Below are positions 6,329 through 15,939 of a stretch of DNA of 64,000 bases, piece by piece; position 1 is the first letter of the stretch, and the number at the start of each line of letters is the position of its first letter. The stretch lies in assembly GCA_003599865.1 (NCBI GenBank), contig QZKS01000054.1, forward strand, positions 1 to 64,000, given 5' to 3'. The notes under the pieces were generated by a model. The model ran no database searches. It had not been told where the DNA came from and saw only the letters and a program-made list of their open reading frames with translations. The position numbers were made by a program, and so were the translations under genes. Origin of the DNA: Desulfobacteraceae bacterium (GTDB lineage: Bacteria; Desulfobacterota; Desulfobacteria; Desulfobacterales; SURF-7).

Positions 6329-7507
6329 TTAAAGGATGGTTTCGGTCCAGGGCAATCCATGCCGGTTCAGGGCGTCCATAAACGGCTCCGGATCAAACTC
6401 CTCCATATTGAACACACCATGGCCGCGCCATTTTCCGGTCAGCATCATCATGGCGCCGATCATGGCCGGAACCCCCGTGGTGTAAGAAACGGCCTGGGAT
6501 TGAACTTCTTGATAGGTCTGTTCATGGTCGCAGATATTATACACATAGTATTTCTTTTCGCGGCCCTCTTTCAGCCCCTTGATCAGACAACCAATACAGG
6601 TCCGTCCTTTGGTCACGGGACCCAGGGATGCCGGATCCGGAAGAAGGGCCTTTAAAAACTGAAGGGGAACGATCTCCTGCCCGTTATAGACAACCGGATC
6701 GATCCGCGTCATGCCGACGTTTTGAAGCACTTCCAGATGTTTCAGATAGTTATCACTGAAGGTCATCCAGAATCGTGCCCGGTTGACGCCGGGAATGTGC
6801 CGGATCAGGGACTCGAGCTCTTCATGGTATAACAGATAGATTTTGCGGGGTCCGATCCCTTCCGGAAAATCAAATGTTTTGGATATGGATAAGGGGTCGG
6901 TTTCAATCCACTTTCCGGATTCATAATACCTGCCCTTGGCCGTCACTTCACGAATGTTGATTTCCGGATTGAAATTGGTCGCGAACGGATGCCCATGATC
7001 TCCGGCGTTGCAATCAATGATATCGATTTCCCGAATCGTATCAAAGTGCTTCTTCCGGGCCCAGGCGCAGAAAACATTGGTGACGCCGGGATCAAAACCG
7101 CTTCCCAGAAGGGCCATGATTCCGCGTTTTTTAAAACGATCGTGATAGTCCCACTGCCACTGATAACAGAACCGGGCCTCATCCCGGGGTTCATAATTGG
7201 CGGTATCCAGATAATCCACACCGGTTGCAAGGCAGGCATCCATAATATGAAGATCCTGGTACGGGAGCGCGACATTGATCAGCACATCCGGTTTGAACGT
7301 TTCAATCAGTGAGACCAGTTCCGGAACATTGTCGGCATCCACCTGTGCGGTCCGTATCTTTCGTGGAAGCATTTCAGCAATACGGTTGCATTTTTCCAGT
7401 GTTCGGCTGGCAAGGCAGATCTCGCTGAAAACTTCCGGCAGTTTGGCGCACTTGAAGGCAACAACCTGCCCTACGCCTCCGGCTCCTATGATTAAAACCT
7501 TTCCCAT
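6329..7507 (-). CDS. Carboxynorspermidine/carboxyspermidine dehydrogenase (saccharopine dehydrogenase family)
   Basis: This 392-residue protein has an N-terminal NAD(P)-binding Rossmann fold (GKVLIIGAGGVGQVVAFK) and the saccharopine dehydrogenase C-terminal domain. Motifs such as YLDTANYEPRDEA and LGSGFDPGVTNVFCAWA match the carboxynorspermidine dehydrogenase branch, which joins aspartate semialdehyde to putrescine or diaminopropane in the alternative spermidine route. ATG 7507 is chosen for GGAGG eight bases upstream. It lies 14 bp after the speA stop, so the two are one operon for arginine-to-polyamine synthesis. The partner decarboxylase and the agmatine-processing enzymes are not in the window. 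Confidence 0.87.
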   Translation of the reverse strand: MGKVLIIGAGGVGQVVAFKCAKLPEVFSEICLASRTLEKCNRIAEMLPRKIRTAQVDADNVPELVSLIETFKPDVLINVALPYQDLHIMDACLATGVDYLDTANYEPRDEARFCYQWQWDYHDRFKKRGIMALLGSGFDPGVTNVFCAWARKKHFDTIREIDIIDCNAGDHGHPFATNFNPEINIREVTAKGRYYESGKWIETDPLSISKTFDFPEGIGPRKIYLLYHEELESLIRHIPGVNRARFWMTFSDNYLKHLEVLQNVGMTRIDPVVYNGQEIVPLQFLKALLPDPASLGPVTKGRTCIGCLIKGLKEGREKKYYVYNICDHEQTYQEVQSQAVSYTTGVPAMIGAMMMLTGKWRGHGVFNMEEFDPEPFMDALNRHGLPWTETIL

Positions 7508-7521
7508 CGTTTTATCCTCCA

Positions 7522-9447
7522 CTATCGTTCATAATAGGAGTAACCCCTTAGTCCGGAACGAAACGCCTTCATGATCTTCTGTCTTTCCTTCGGGGTTATC
7601 AATTTATTACGAATGGCGTTCTCCGCCAGTTCCCGGAAATCCGAATACATTGTCTTAACATCGTATTCCACGTAAGACAATATTTCCTCCACCGAATCGC
7701 CCTCAATCTCCTTGATCAGTTCATAATCACCGTCTTCGGTGATCTGCACACTGACGATATTGGTATCCCCCAGAAGATTATGCAGATCTCCCAATGTCTC
7801 CTGATAGGCTCCCACCAGAAAAATTCCCAGATAATACTCTTCCGTGTCATTGATCTCATGAAGCGCAAGGGTATCTTTTACATCGTGCTGATCAATGAAT
7901 TTATCAATCTTTCCATCGCAATCACAAGTGATATCCGCAAGAATCACATTGCGGGTCGGCTCTTCCTTCAGTCTGTGAATCGGCAGAATCGGGAACAGGT
8001 GTCCGATAGCCCAGGAATCCGGCAGCGACTGAAACACGCTGAAATTTCCATAATAAATATCCGCCAGGGCCGACTCAATCCCTTCCAGTTCATTGGGAAT
8101 CTGCTTCAGCTTTTTCATATCCTGCGTGATTTTATGAATAATGTGCCAGAAAATATTATCCCCCATGGCCCGTTCCCGGAGTGAAATATTGCCATGCTTG
8201 AACAGCTGCCGCAGTTCATCCCGATAATAGAGTGCATCATTGTAGCACTCCTGCAGGTTTTTCATATTGATGGATTGTTTTACATCCCACAGATTGATGA
8301 TCATCTCATGGGTTTCTTCTGCGAGAATTTCAGGAATCGGATAGGTTTCAAACCGGCTCACATCCAGAATATTAAACAGGAGCACGGAATAATAGGCAAC
8401 CGTTGCCCGGCCGGACTCTGTAACGATCACCGGATGGGGGATGGCCTTTTCATCCAGCGTACTCATGATGACCTCGATGATATCCGAGCAGTACTCCTTC
8501 ATGGTATAATTCCGGCTGCTGATGAAATTGGTATGGGAGCCGTCATAATCAACCGCCAGTCCGCCTCCCAGATCAAGGTATCCCATGGGCGCACCTTCTT
8601 CCACAAGTCCCTCGTATACCCTGCAGGCTTCGGTAACGGCAAACCGGATATCCCGGATATTGGGAATCTGCGACCCCAGATGATAATGCAAAAGCTGAAA
8701 CGAATCCAGCATCTTTTTTTGTTTCAGTGTTTCCACGACATCCAGAATCTGGGTGATGCTGAGTCCGAAAATACTCCTGTCTCCACTGGACTCACTCCAG
8801 TGACCGCCTGCGCGGGTGCTGATTTTGATCCGAACACCGATCTTCGGCTTGATCTCGAGAGCCTCCGCTCTTTCCAGGATCAGTTGAAGCTCGCTGGGCA
8901 TTTCAATGACAAAAAAACAGTTGTATCCCATCTTGCACGCATACAGTCCCAGGTCCACAAATTCCTCATCCTTATAGCCGTTGCAGATCAGACAGGCCTC
9001 CGGATCTCTCAGCAGCGATATGGCGGCAATGAGCTCCGCCTTGCTTCCTGCTTCCAGTCCATGGTGAAAACGGGAACCGAAGTGGGTTACCTCTTCCACA
9101 ACCTGCTGCTGCTGGTTCACCTTAATCGGGTAAACCCCTCTGTATTTATTCTGGTATCCCAGCTCTTCAATCGTATCCTGGAAGTATTTGTGAAGGAAGG
9201 TAATCTGCGACTGAAGAATATCCCGGAACCGGAGAAGGATCGGCATCCCCATTCCCCTGTCTTTGATATCCGAGACAATCTTCATCAGACTGACAGCGTT
9301 TTTATCTCCCATTTTCCCGGACGGATTGACGACAACCTCTCCCTGATCAGAGATATCAAAATAACCGGCACCCCAATTATGCACCCCATAGAGATCCACG
9401 GCATTTTCAATGGACCACCTTTCCAGAGAACCGCTTTTGTTCATCAT
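7522..9447 (-). CDS. speA: Biosynthetic arginine decarboxylase
   Basis: This 641-residue PLP enzyme of the alanine-racemase-fold family turns arginine into agmatine. The PLP lysine is Lys109 in VYPIKVNQQ, the phosphate-binding glycine cluster is YLDLGGGLAVDYDG, and the C-terminal active-site cysteine motif is ITCDCDGKID. The length fits bacterial SpeA (about 630-660). It is followed 14 bp later by the carboxynorspermidine dehydrogenase gene. A perfect hairpin without a T run separates it from the exported phosphodiesterase gene upstream. Confidence 0.95.
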   Translation of the reverse strand: MMNKSGSLERWSIENAVDLYGVHNWGAGYFDISDQGEVVVNPSGKMGDKNAVSLMKIVSDIKDRGMGMPILLRFRDILQSQITFLHKYFQDTIEELGYQNKYRGVYPIKVNQQQQVVEEVTHFGSRFHHGLEAGSKAELIAAISLLRDPEACLICNGYKDEEFVDLGLYACKMGYNCFFVIEMPSELQLILERAEALEIKPKIGVRIKISTRAGGHWSESSGDRSIFGLSITQILDVVETLKQKKMLDSFQLLHYHLGSQIPNIRDIRFAVTEACRVYEGLVEEGAPMGYLDLGGGLAVDYDGSHTNFISSRNYTMKEYCSDIIEVIMSTLDEKAIPHPVIVTESGRATVAYYSVLLFNILDVSRFETYPIPEILAEETHEMIINLWDVKQSINMKNLQECYNDALYYRDELRQLFKHGNISLRERAMGDNIFWHIIHKITQDMKKLKQIPNELEGIESALADIYYGNFSVFQSLPDSWAIGHLFPILPIHRLKEEPTRNVILADITCDCDGKIDKFIDQHDVKDTLALHEINDTEEYYLGIFLVGAYQETLGDLHNLLGDTNIVSVQITEDGDYELIKEIEGDSVEEILSYVEYDVKTMYSDFRELAENAIRNKLITPKERQKIMKAFRSGLRGYSYYER

Positions 9448-9485
9448 GTTCCACTCTTTTCCAATATGATATGATTTTTTCGAAG

Positions 9486-9512
9486 AGGACCGGAATCATG
9501 GATTCCGGTCCT
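9486..9512. other. Intergenic hairpin upstream of speA
   Basis: A perfect 12-bp stem (aggaccggaatc with gattccggtcct) closes on a 3-base loop, between the stop of the phosphodiesterase-like gene and speA. No T run follows on either strand, so it may be a processing or stability element or a weak terminator. Confidence 0.5.
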
Positions 9513-9623
9513 GCCGTTCATGTTTCGGATTATGAGATATTCTTGGGAATAAATCAATGCAGAGAATGGATCATGTTAAAATATTTGACGGCCCAAAACG
9601 GATATTCTGCCGGATCGGTTTGA

Positions 9624-12515
9624 TCATCCGGTTGCGATCTCTTTCCAAACCAGGCCGGAAGCGGTTTCCGGTATTTCCCAACCCAGTATATGACAGAGGG
9701 TGGGTACAATGTCATGCAACCGGGCAGGACGCTGCATTTTCCTGCCGGTCCCGATTCCCGGACCGGAAAACACCATGGGCACATGCGTTGTCAGTCTCGA
9801 ACCGTGGATTCCCACCAGACGAAAGCTGTTTTTCGATAACAGGGACACGTTTTCCCCCATGCCGTTAACCCCCCGTATCATGGCATCACCCGGTGTTGCC
9901 GCCTGATAATGGCGGCGGAAGAAAATACACAGCTCCGGCCAGTGAATGCCGTCCTTGGCATGATGCATATAATACTCGGAAAACAGTTCATCCGGCTCGG
10001 TAATCTGCTTTTCATGTTCCGGCAGAAACGGGTTGTCCGCATCCCTGCCCGTGCGGATGCCCTGATCATTGATGACAATACAGGGATGAAACGAGGGTCC
10101 TTCGGCCGGATCATCTACCGCCATCCCCTGGATCAGACGACGAATCGTTTCCCGGACGGCATCATCCCGTGCATCAAAAATAACGGCCCAATGGTTCAAT
10201 GCCCAGGCCGTTCCATAATGATCGGGAGAAACAATGCCGTGAGAACGAAGATATTCCTTGATATCCAGCGGCGCATAACCCTGTTTGTGATATCCCTCGG
10301 TAATCATGCTGTGGTCTGCGGCAAAAACGATCAGGGAATGATCCAGCATCCCCCGTGTCTCGATTTCATTGATGATCCGGCCGAAACGGAAATCCGCTTC
10401 CCGGACCACATCCAGTATTTCTTCCCGTCTTGCCTGCTCCGAATATCTGCTGACCCAGCGGGAACCGAAGAACAATCCGTTTGCCTTTTTCCATTCATCC
10501 GGGTCCCAGGCCGCTCCATACACGTGCCCGGCCTCATCGGTCGCCGCAAGATTCACATACAGGACATCCGGGTCTTCTTCCCGGATCACCTGGCAGGCCG
10601 TATCCGCGATCCATCGGTCATCCGGAAATTCTCCCGGCTTGCTGCCGATAAATTCTCCGACATCCTTGATCACGGCTTTCAACAGATGGAAATCCCCGCT
10701 CAATACCTGGGGCAGCAATTCCAGCGGATTCCCGTTGACGACAAACTCTTTGGGCTTGATGGGGCGACGGTCACCGGGATTGGTATCGGTCGGCGGATCT
10801 CCCAGAACATACGGGGGAGGAGGAGAAGCATACACCGGAAACCGGCTTCCGGTAATTCCCCATTTGACGGCATGGCCGTCCTCATGAAGATGGCTGACCC
10901 ATGGCTTGTTGCTGATCATGATTGACCGGGCATCCGCATACCGCTCCTTGACCATATCAAAAATTCTCGGAAGTTTTTTCCCTTCCGGCCCATAACGCAG
11001 CACATCGGGTTTGGGGCGGATCACCCGGATATCCCCGACCTCATCCAGGCCGGCATAGTAGCCGGAAACCCAATAGGCGCCAAGGGTTCCGGTGGTTGCT
11101 CCGGAAACGATGGTTGTGTGGTTCATATCCGTTGCCGAAGGCATTCCGCATCGGGCCTGCGTGAAGGAAACTCCTTTTTGCAAATACTTTCGGATATGAG
11201 GGCACAGCCAGTCTCCTTCCTTTCCGGGACCGTCAGCGTTCTGGTTCAACTCCAGGTACTGGTAATCCAGGGAATCAATGACCAGCATGTAAATTTTCGG
11301 TATGTCGGTCACTTCTGCCTGCAGCCGGACGACACCCAATCGTTTTCCATCTTCAGATCTGGCGGCCACCTGGCAGATGACCGTTTCTCCGGTTTTCGCC
11401 GTGTCCGGTGCGGTTACCGTTACCGGAATCTCCTTTTGTTCTGTTGCCTTGACCGGAACACGGTCTTCGGCAAGCTCGGCTTTCCATCCGGCCGGAAGCA
11501 TTTCTGCCTGAAGATGAAATGTCAGATCCTGCGGGCTCGTATTCTGCAAATGAAGAACATACCCGGTCATCCGGCCGGGCTGCACATAGTGCCTCCGGGG
11601 ATCGAGACCGTCCAGGTCATTGACCGAAAACAACGGCTCCGAATAGTAAGCATATACGGTATACTCGTCCGTCAAGCCGGTTATGGATGATTTGGCAACG
11701 ACCCTGATCGGTGTATTCTTTTTTATGACCGCATGACTGTTCGGTGAAGCTTCCAGCCGGATATCCTCCGGGTATTCCCATTGAAACATGCCGCTGACCG
11801 GAGAAACCCGGATCGATGATACCTCACGCCCCTTTCCATCCAGAAGCCTTGCGGTCCATCCATCTGGTTTTTCCACATGAATGGAAAACAGATCTTCGAT
11901 ATGGCCCCGATTCCCGAGGGACAAATGATATTGGATGGGTTCTCCGCAGGATATTTTCTGGGGCTGATCATACACCCTGGTTTCAGACAGCCCCATTTTC
12001 CATCGGGGCGCGGCTGACAGAACAGTGATCCGCAGAAAAAATTCCCGGATTTCCTCTCCCCGCCGGCCGGAAATTTTAAAAATGGCCTCTGTCTGTTCTC
12101 CGATTCCGGGAGGTGCAATAATCCGGCACGTAAAATCCCGGCCGGTTTTTTTCAGCACAACCTGTTCGCGGCTCAGCTCGACCTGAAACCCTTTGGGACC
12201 GCTCTGCTGGAGCGCGGAAAGCCGGATCGGTTCATTGGAAACCGATATGGGATTCACCGATATTTCAAACACCGCCTCCCGTTCCGAAGCTTCAGGTCCG
12301 GCTGCCACCAGCCTGGACTTGTGATCCGTATAAAAATCAAAACCGGCCCGATCCATTTCATGGGCATCCACCGTGCTGTACATCGCCGGCTTTTCTCCAC
12401 TGCTTCCATAGGCAACCCCGGTCCGGGTGAATTTCCCGGCAGCCGTTTCTCCTGCCAATGCAGCCGCCGTATATCCCACTCCCTTTAAAAATGACCGCCT
12501 GTCCATTCTGTTCAT
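9624..12515 (-). CDS. Tat-exported alkaline-phosphatase-superfamily phosphodiesterase-like protein
   Basis: The 963-residue protein opens MNRMDRRSFLKGVGYTAAA, a twin-arginine signal with the RRSFLKG motif. Residues about 60-420 hold beta-sandwich repeats like the NPCBM-associated NEW3 type. From about 425 the catalytic domain begins with YMLVIDSLDYQYL, has a Thr nucleophile candidate in DMNHTTIVSGATTG, and metal-binding segments LIVFAADHSM and THVPMVFSGPG, as in type I phosphodiesterases and nucleotide pyrophosphatases. It should fold in the cytoplasm and act in the periplasm. AAGGAG precedes the ATG. The substrate is unknown. It is an unusually long member because of the added N-terminal domains. 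Confidence 0.82.
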   Translation of the reverse strand: MNRMDRRSFLKGVGYTAAALAGETAAGKFTRTGVAYGSSGEKPAMYSTVDAHEMDRAGFDFYTDHKSRLVAAGPEASEREAVFEISVNPISVSNEPIRLSALQQSGPKGFQVELSREQVVLKKTGRDFTCRIIAPPGIGEQTEAIFKISGRRGEEIREFFLRITVLSAAPRWKMGLSETRVYDQPQKISCGEPIQYHLSLGNRGHIEDLFSIHVEKPDGWTARLLDGKGREVSSIRVSPVSGMFQWEYPEDIRLEASPNSHAVIKKNTPIRVVAKSSITGLTDEYTVYAYYSEPLFSVNDLDGLDPRRHYVQPGRMTGYVLHLQNTSPQDLTFHLQAEMLPAGWKAELAEDRVPVKATEQKEIPVTVTAPDTAKTGETVICQVAARSEDGKRLGVVRLQAEVTDIPKIYMLVIDSLDYQYLELNQNADGPGKEGDWLCPHIRKYLQKGVSFTQARCGMPSATDMNHTTIVSGATTGTLGAYWVSGYYAGLDEVGDIRVIRPKPDVLRYGPEGKKLPRIFDMVKERYADARSIMISNKPWVSHLHEDGHAVKWGITGSRFPVYASPPPPYVLGDPPTDTNPGDRRPIKPKEFVVNGNPLELLPQVLSGDFHLLKAVIKDVGEFIGSKPGEFPDDRWIADTACQVIREEDPDVLYVNLAATDEAGHVYGAAWDPDEWKKANGLFFGSRWVSRYSEQARREEILDVVREADFRFGRIINEIETRGMLDHSLIVFAADHSMITEGYHKQGYAPLDIKEYLRSHGIVSPDHYGTAWALNHWAVIFDARDDAVRETIRRLIQGMAVDDPAEGPSFHPCIVINDQGIRTGRDADNPFLPEHEKQITEPDELFSEYYMHHAKDGIHWPELCIFFRRHYQAATPGDAMIRGVNGMGENVSLLSKNSFRLVGIHGSRLTTHVPMVFSGPGIGTGRKMQRPARLHDIVPTLCHILGWEIPETASGLVWKEIATG

Positions 12516-12920
12516 GACATCTCCTTCCCGGCTTTATGAGGGTTCAACCGGCGTAATGCAACATGACATCCCATCCTGTCGGCAACCCGACAAGGGAACT
12601 TCCGAATTCAAGTGTAGTTGGTTGTATACAGCTATGACAAAAACCCTTCGGCTGTCAACACAAATTTTCCTTCAGGCCGGATGAAAACCGGTTTTTCAAC
12701 CGTCAATGGCTGAACAACGGCAAGCAAACCATAATATGGATTGCAATTTTAACGGCTATGCAATATTGTTGCATGGTCTATCCGGCCTGTTGTTTTTTAT
12801 CTCTATTATTTCATCATATAAGTCGATTGGCAAAATTCCGGCCGCTCATTTTAAAATGTACCGGTTTTTGCCTTATGATTCTTGATAAAGATTGCCTGGG
12901 AGAAAAAAGGACGTTCGAAC
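12516..12920. other. Intergenic region upstream of znuA
   Basis: No gene is visible. It holds the divergent start regions of the exported phosphodiesterase gene (leftward) and znuA (rightward), and the Zur-box candidate at 12758-12774. A short palindrome ATTGCAAT occurs at 12740-12747. No clear -35/-10 pair could be fixed. Confidence 0.5.
12758..12774. promoter_or_regulatory. Zur operator candidate
   Basis: ATGCAA-TATTG-TTGCAT is a perfect 6+5+6 inverted repeat about 150 bp upstream of znuA. The operon ends with a Fur-family gene, and AT-rich palindromes of this type are normal Zur targets. The link to Zur is inference from context. Confidence 0.6.
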
Positions 12921-13802
12921 ATGAAAATTAAAACCGGAATGTTTCTAATTTTAATTATTTTTTCAGCATTTTATATTGAATCCGGATATGCCGGAGATTC
13001 GATTCCCATATTTGTCAGCATTCCGCCCCAGAAACAGTTTGTGCAACAAATTGGCAAAGACAAGGTCCATGTTCAGGTCATGGTGGAGCCGGGGGCAGAC
13101 CCGCACACCTATGAGCCCAAGCCGCAGCAAATGGTCGCTATTTCCAAGGCTCGGCTGTATTTTGCCATTGGAATCGATTTTGAAACGGCAAAACTGAAAA
13201 AAATTCGCTCCTCCAGCCCGGACCTGAAGGTGGTTCCTACCGACCGGGGAATCCGGAAAATACCCATGGCTGTGCATCATCATGACCCGGAAGAAAGCCA
13301 TCATGCGGAAGGACTGCCGGATCCCCACATCTGGCTTTCCCCGCGCCTGGTAATGGTTCAAGCCCGGACAATCCTGAAGGCCCTCCAGGACATCGATCCG
13401 GAAAACAGCCTCTTCTATGAAAACAACTGCGCGGCCTTTATGTCGGAACTCACCCGTCTTGATCAGGATCTTACCGATCTTTTTTCCGGCAAATCCGGAC
13501 TCCGGTTTATGGTGTTTCACCCATCCTGGGGATATTTCGCCCATACCTATGGATTACAGCAGATCCCCATTGAGATGGAAGGCAAAGCGCCCAAACCGTC
13601 CCAGCTGAAGGAATTGATTGACCTTGCACGGAAAAACCGGATCCGGGTGATTTTTGCCCAGCCACAGATTTCATCGGAAAATGCCAAACTGATTGCCCGG
13701 GAAATCGGCGGAGAGGTCTTTTTCGTCGATCCCCTGGCGGAAAACTGGTTTGAAAACCTGCGGCTGGTGGCAAGCCGATTCAAAGCCGCCTTGAGGCCAT
13801 GA
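12921..13802 (+). CDS. znuA: Zinc ABC transporter, periplasmic zinc-binding protein
   Basis: This 293-residue protein has a signal peptide (MKIKTGMFLILIIFSAFYIE) and the cluster A-I fold. Metal ligands are visible in DPHTYEP, a His-rich loop with the runs HHHD and ESHHAEG (residues about 117-127), and DPHIWLSP, followed by the inter-domain helix and MVFHPSWGYFAHTYG. The His-rich loop points to zinc rather than manganese. ATG 12921 is chosen for the AAGGA site nine bases upstream. It is the first gene of znuA-znuC-znuB-zur, with one base between its stop and the next start. Confidence 0.92.
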   Translation: MKIKTGMFLILIIFSAFYIESGYAGDSIPIFVSIPPQKQFVQQIGKDKVHVQVMVEPGADPHTYEPKPQQMVAISKARLYFAIGIDFETAKLKKIRSSSPDLKVVPTDRGIRKIPMAVHHHDPEESHHAEGLPDPHIWLSPRLVMVQARTILKALQDIDPENSLFYENNCAAFMSELTRLDQDLTDLFSGKSGLRFMVFHPSWGYFAHTYGLQQIPIEMEGKAPKPSQLKELIDLARKNRIRVIFAQPQISSENAKLIAREIGGEVFFVDPLAENWFENLRLVASRFKAALRP

Positions 13803-13803
13803 A

Positions 13804-14586
13804 ATGAATATGAATCATCCCATCGTTGAAATCAGGAATGTGTCGTTTGACTACAGCGGCGAGATCGTACTCCAGGATGTCAGCCTGGATATCCGGCAGG
13901 GGGATTTCATTGCCATGATCGGCCCGAACGGCGGCGGCAAAACCACCCTGCTGAAGCTCATCCTGGGGCTGCTCAAACCGAACCGGGGAACGATCCGGGT
14001 GATGGGGGAGCCCAGCCGAAAAGCATCCCATCATATCGGATATGTCCCCCAGAACGTAAACATCAACCGCAGTTTTCCGATCACGGCAATGGATGTTGTG
14101 ATGATGGGAAAGCTGGAACCCGGCCGGCAGTGGAAAAGGCAGACCGCCTCCGACCGGCGGGATGCAATGGAAGCGCTTGACCGCATGGAAATGGCTCCCC
14201 TTGCAGACCGCAAGATCGCAGAACTTTCCGGGGGACAGCGCCAACGGGTCTTTATCGCCAGGGCGCTGGTCACACAACCCCAATTGCTGCTGCTGGATGA
14301 GCCTACGGCAAGCATTGACACAAAAGGACAGACCGATTTCTACAAACTCCTCAAAGAGCTCAATCAAGACATCACGATACTGGTTGTCTGCCACGATCTT
14401 CTGGTGATCTCCACCTATGCCAAGTCAATGGCATGCATGAACAGACGACTTCACTATCACGACCATAATGACATTACCGGGGATATGTTACAATCCATGT
14501 ATGCATGCACTGTCGAGGAAGTATGTCCGGTTGAACTGGTCACGCAGTTTCACCAGAACTCGTTTGACAAACGAGTAAAAGGATAA
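13804..14586 (+). CDS. znuC: Zinc ABC transporter ATP-binding protein
   Basis: This 260-residue ABC ATPase has Walker A GPNGGGKTT, the signature LSGGQRQRV, Walker B LLLLDEPTA and the switch histidine in VVCHDL. The C-terminus (His-rich stretch LHYHDHND near residue 215) may touch zinc. It starts one base after the znuA stop and ends four bases before znuB, so the three are translated from one message. It energises zinc import through ZnuB in the inner membrane. Confidence 0.93.
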   Translation: MNMNHPIVEIRNVSFDYSGEIVLQDVSLDIRQGDFIAMIGPNGGGKTTLLKLILGLLKPNRGTIRVMGEPSRKASHHIGYVPQNVNINRSFPITAMDVVMMGKLEPGRQWKRQTASDRRDAMEALDRMEMAPLADRKIAELSGGQRQRVFIARALVTQPQLLLLDEPTASIDTKGQTDFYKLLKELNQDITILVVCHDLLVISTYAKSMACMNRRLHYHDHNDITGDMLQSMYACTVEEVCPVELVTQFHQNSFDKRVKG

Positions 14587-14590
14587 TGGA

Positions 14591-15454
14591 ATGATCGAAG
14601 CACTGCAATTCGAATTTATGAGAAATGCCCTGATTGCCGGACTGCTGGCAAGCATCATCTGCGGAATCATGGGAACCTTTGTGGTTGTCAACCGGATTGT
14701 GTTTTTGTCCGGCGGCATTGCCCATGCTGCCTATGGCGGCATCGGCCTGGCCTTTTATTTCGGATGGCCGTTTCTGCTGGGCACCATCGGGTTTTCGCTG
14801 GCAGCCGCCATGATCATGGCAGCCATCACCCTTACCGCAAAACATCGCGCGGATTCGGTTATTGGTGTGATCTGGGCGCTTGGGATGGCGTTCGGCATCA
14901 TCCTGATGGATATCACGCCCGGATACAATGTGGACCTGATGAGCTATCTGTTCGGCAGTATCCTGAGTGTCCCCCGATCCGATCTGTGGATCATGGTCGG
15001 CCTGGGACTGCTCATCACCGCACTGGTTGCCCTTTACTACAAAAACCTGCTGGCCATGTCCTATGATGAAGAATTTGCCCGAATCCGCGGAGTCCCTGTA
15101 AAGACCCTGTATTTTCTCCTGATCGGCATGCTGGCCGTCACCATTGTACTGGTCATTCAGGTAGTGGGACTGATTCTGGTGATTGCACTCCTGACCATAC
15201 CGCCGCTGATCATGGAACAATATGCAAAATCACTGTTCCAAATGATGGTCGGTGCCGGCATTGCCGGGGCGCTGTTCACCGTTATCGGATTGTGGCTTTC
15301 CTATACCTGCAATCTGACATCCGGTGCATCGATCATCATGGTTTCCGGTATTGCCTATTTTCTCTCCTTACTGATCAGCCGAATACGAATAGCCATAAAG
15401 ACCCGAAGTAAACAGAACAACGGAAAATTGAAAAACATGTCTTCCCGTTCATGA
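14591..15454 (+). CDS. znuB: Zinc ABC transporter permease
   Basis: This 287-residue protein of the ABC-3 permease family has about eight hydrophobic segments, beginning MRNALIAGLLASIICGIMG, and the family features SGGIAHAAYGGIGLA and VVGLILVIALLTIPP. It forms the zinc channel with ZnuC. It ends 12 bp before the zur gene. Confidence 0.92.
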   Translation: MIEALQFEFMRNALIAGLLASIICGIMGTFVVVNRIVFLSGGIAHAAYGGIGLAFYFGWPFLLGTIGFSLAAAMIMAAITLTAKHRADSVIGVIWALGMAFGIILMDITPGYNVDLMSYLFGSILSVPRSDLWIMVGLGLLITALVALYYKNLLAMSYDEEFARIRGVPVKTLYFLLIGMLAVTIVLVIQVVGLILVIALLTIPPLIMEQYAKSLFQMMVGAGIAGALFTVIGLWLSYTCNLTSGASIIMVSGIAYFLSLLISRIRIAIKTRSKQNNGKLKNMSSRS

Positions 15455-15466
15455 TAAAGGACCATT

Positions 15467-15901
15467 ATGTGCCAGCACTGTAATTATCCGGAGTTGTTAA
15501 CCACCGCCAGGCTGGAATTGACAGAGAGCCGTTTGCGGGTCCTCGAAATCATCGGCAACAACAGCTTCCCGTTGTCTGCCGGAGACATCTACAAAACCCT
15601 GGAGCGAAGCAGTACGATCAACCGGGTAACGGTTTACCGCATTCTGGATCTTTTGGTTGATCACGGCATTGTCGAACGGCTGAGTACCGGCGGCAGATCC
15701 GCATACTACGGCCTTGCCCCCAATGCCTTTCATCAGCCGCACCCGCATTTTTATTGCAAAAAATGCGGCCAGATGGACTGCCTGAAACCGGACAGCCTGA
15801 CAGTCAAGGTCGAACCGCTGTCAAAAACCTTTCCCGGCCGGATCGATAAGGTGGAAATTCGTGTGGATGGAATCTGTAAAAACTGTTTAAAGCAGAATTG
15901 A
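15467..15901 (+). CDS. zur: Fur-family zinc uptake regulator
   Basis: The 144-residue protein has a winged HTH (residues about 15-80, LSAGDIYKTLE ... INRVTVYRILDLL) and a C-terminal dimerisation and metal domain with HPHFYCKKCG and CKNC, two CxxC pairs that form the structural zinc site. Its place as last gene of the znu operon indicates zinc repression of that operon, probably through the palindrome at 12758. Fur or PerR identity is less likely given the neighbours. Confidence 0.87.
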   Translation: MCQHCNYPELLTTARLELTESRLRVLEIIGNNSFPLSAGDIYKTLERSSTINRVTVYRILDLLVDHGIVERLSTGGRSAYYGLAPNAFHQPHPHFYCKKCGQMDCLKPDSLTVKVEPLSKTFPGRIDKVEIRVDGICKNCLKQN

Positions 15902-15939
15902 TCTTCAGCGATATCAGACGGAGGAATGGCCTCTTTTCG

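Noticed and set aside
8194-9474. Long open frame antisense to speA
   Set aside because: SpeA is complete and conserved on the other strand; this frame shows no motif and no ribosome-binding site.
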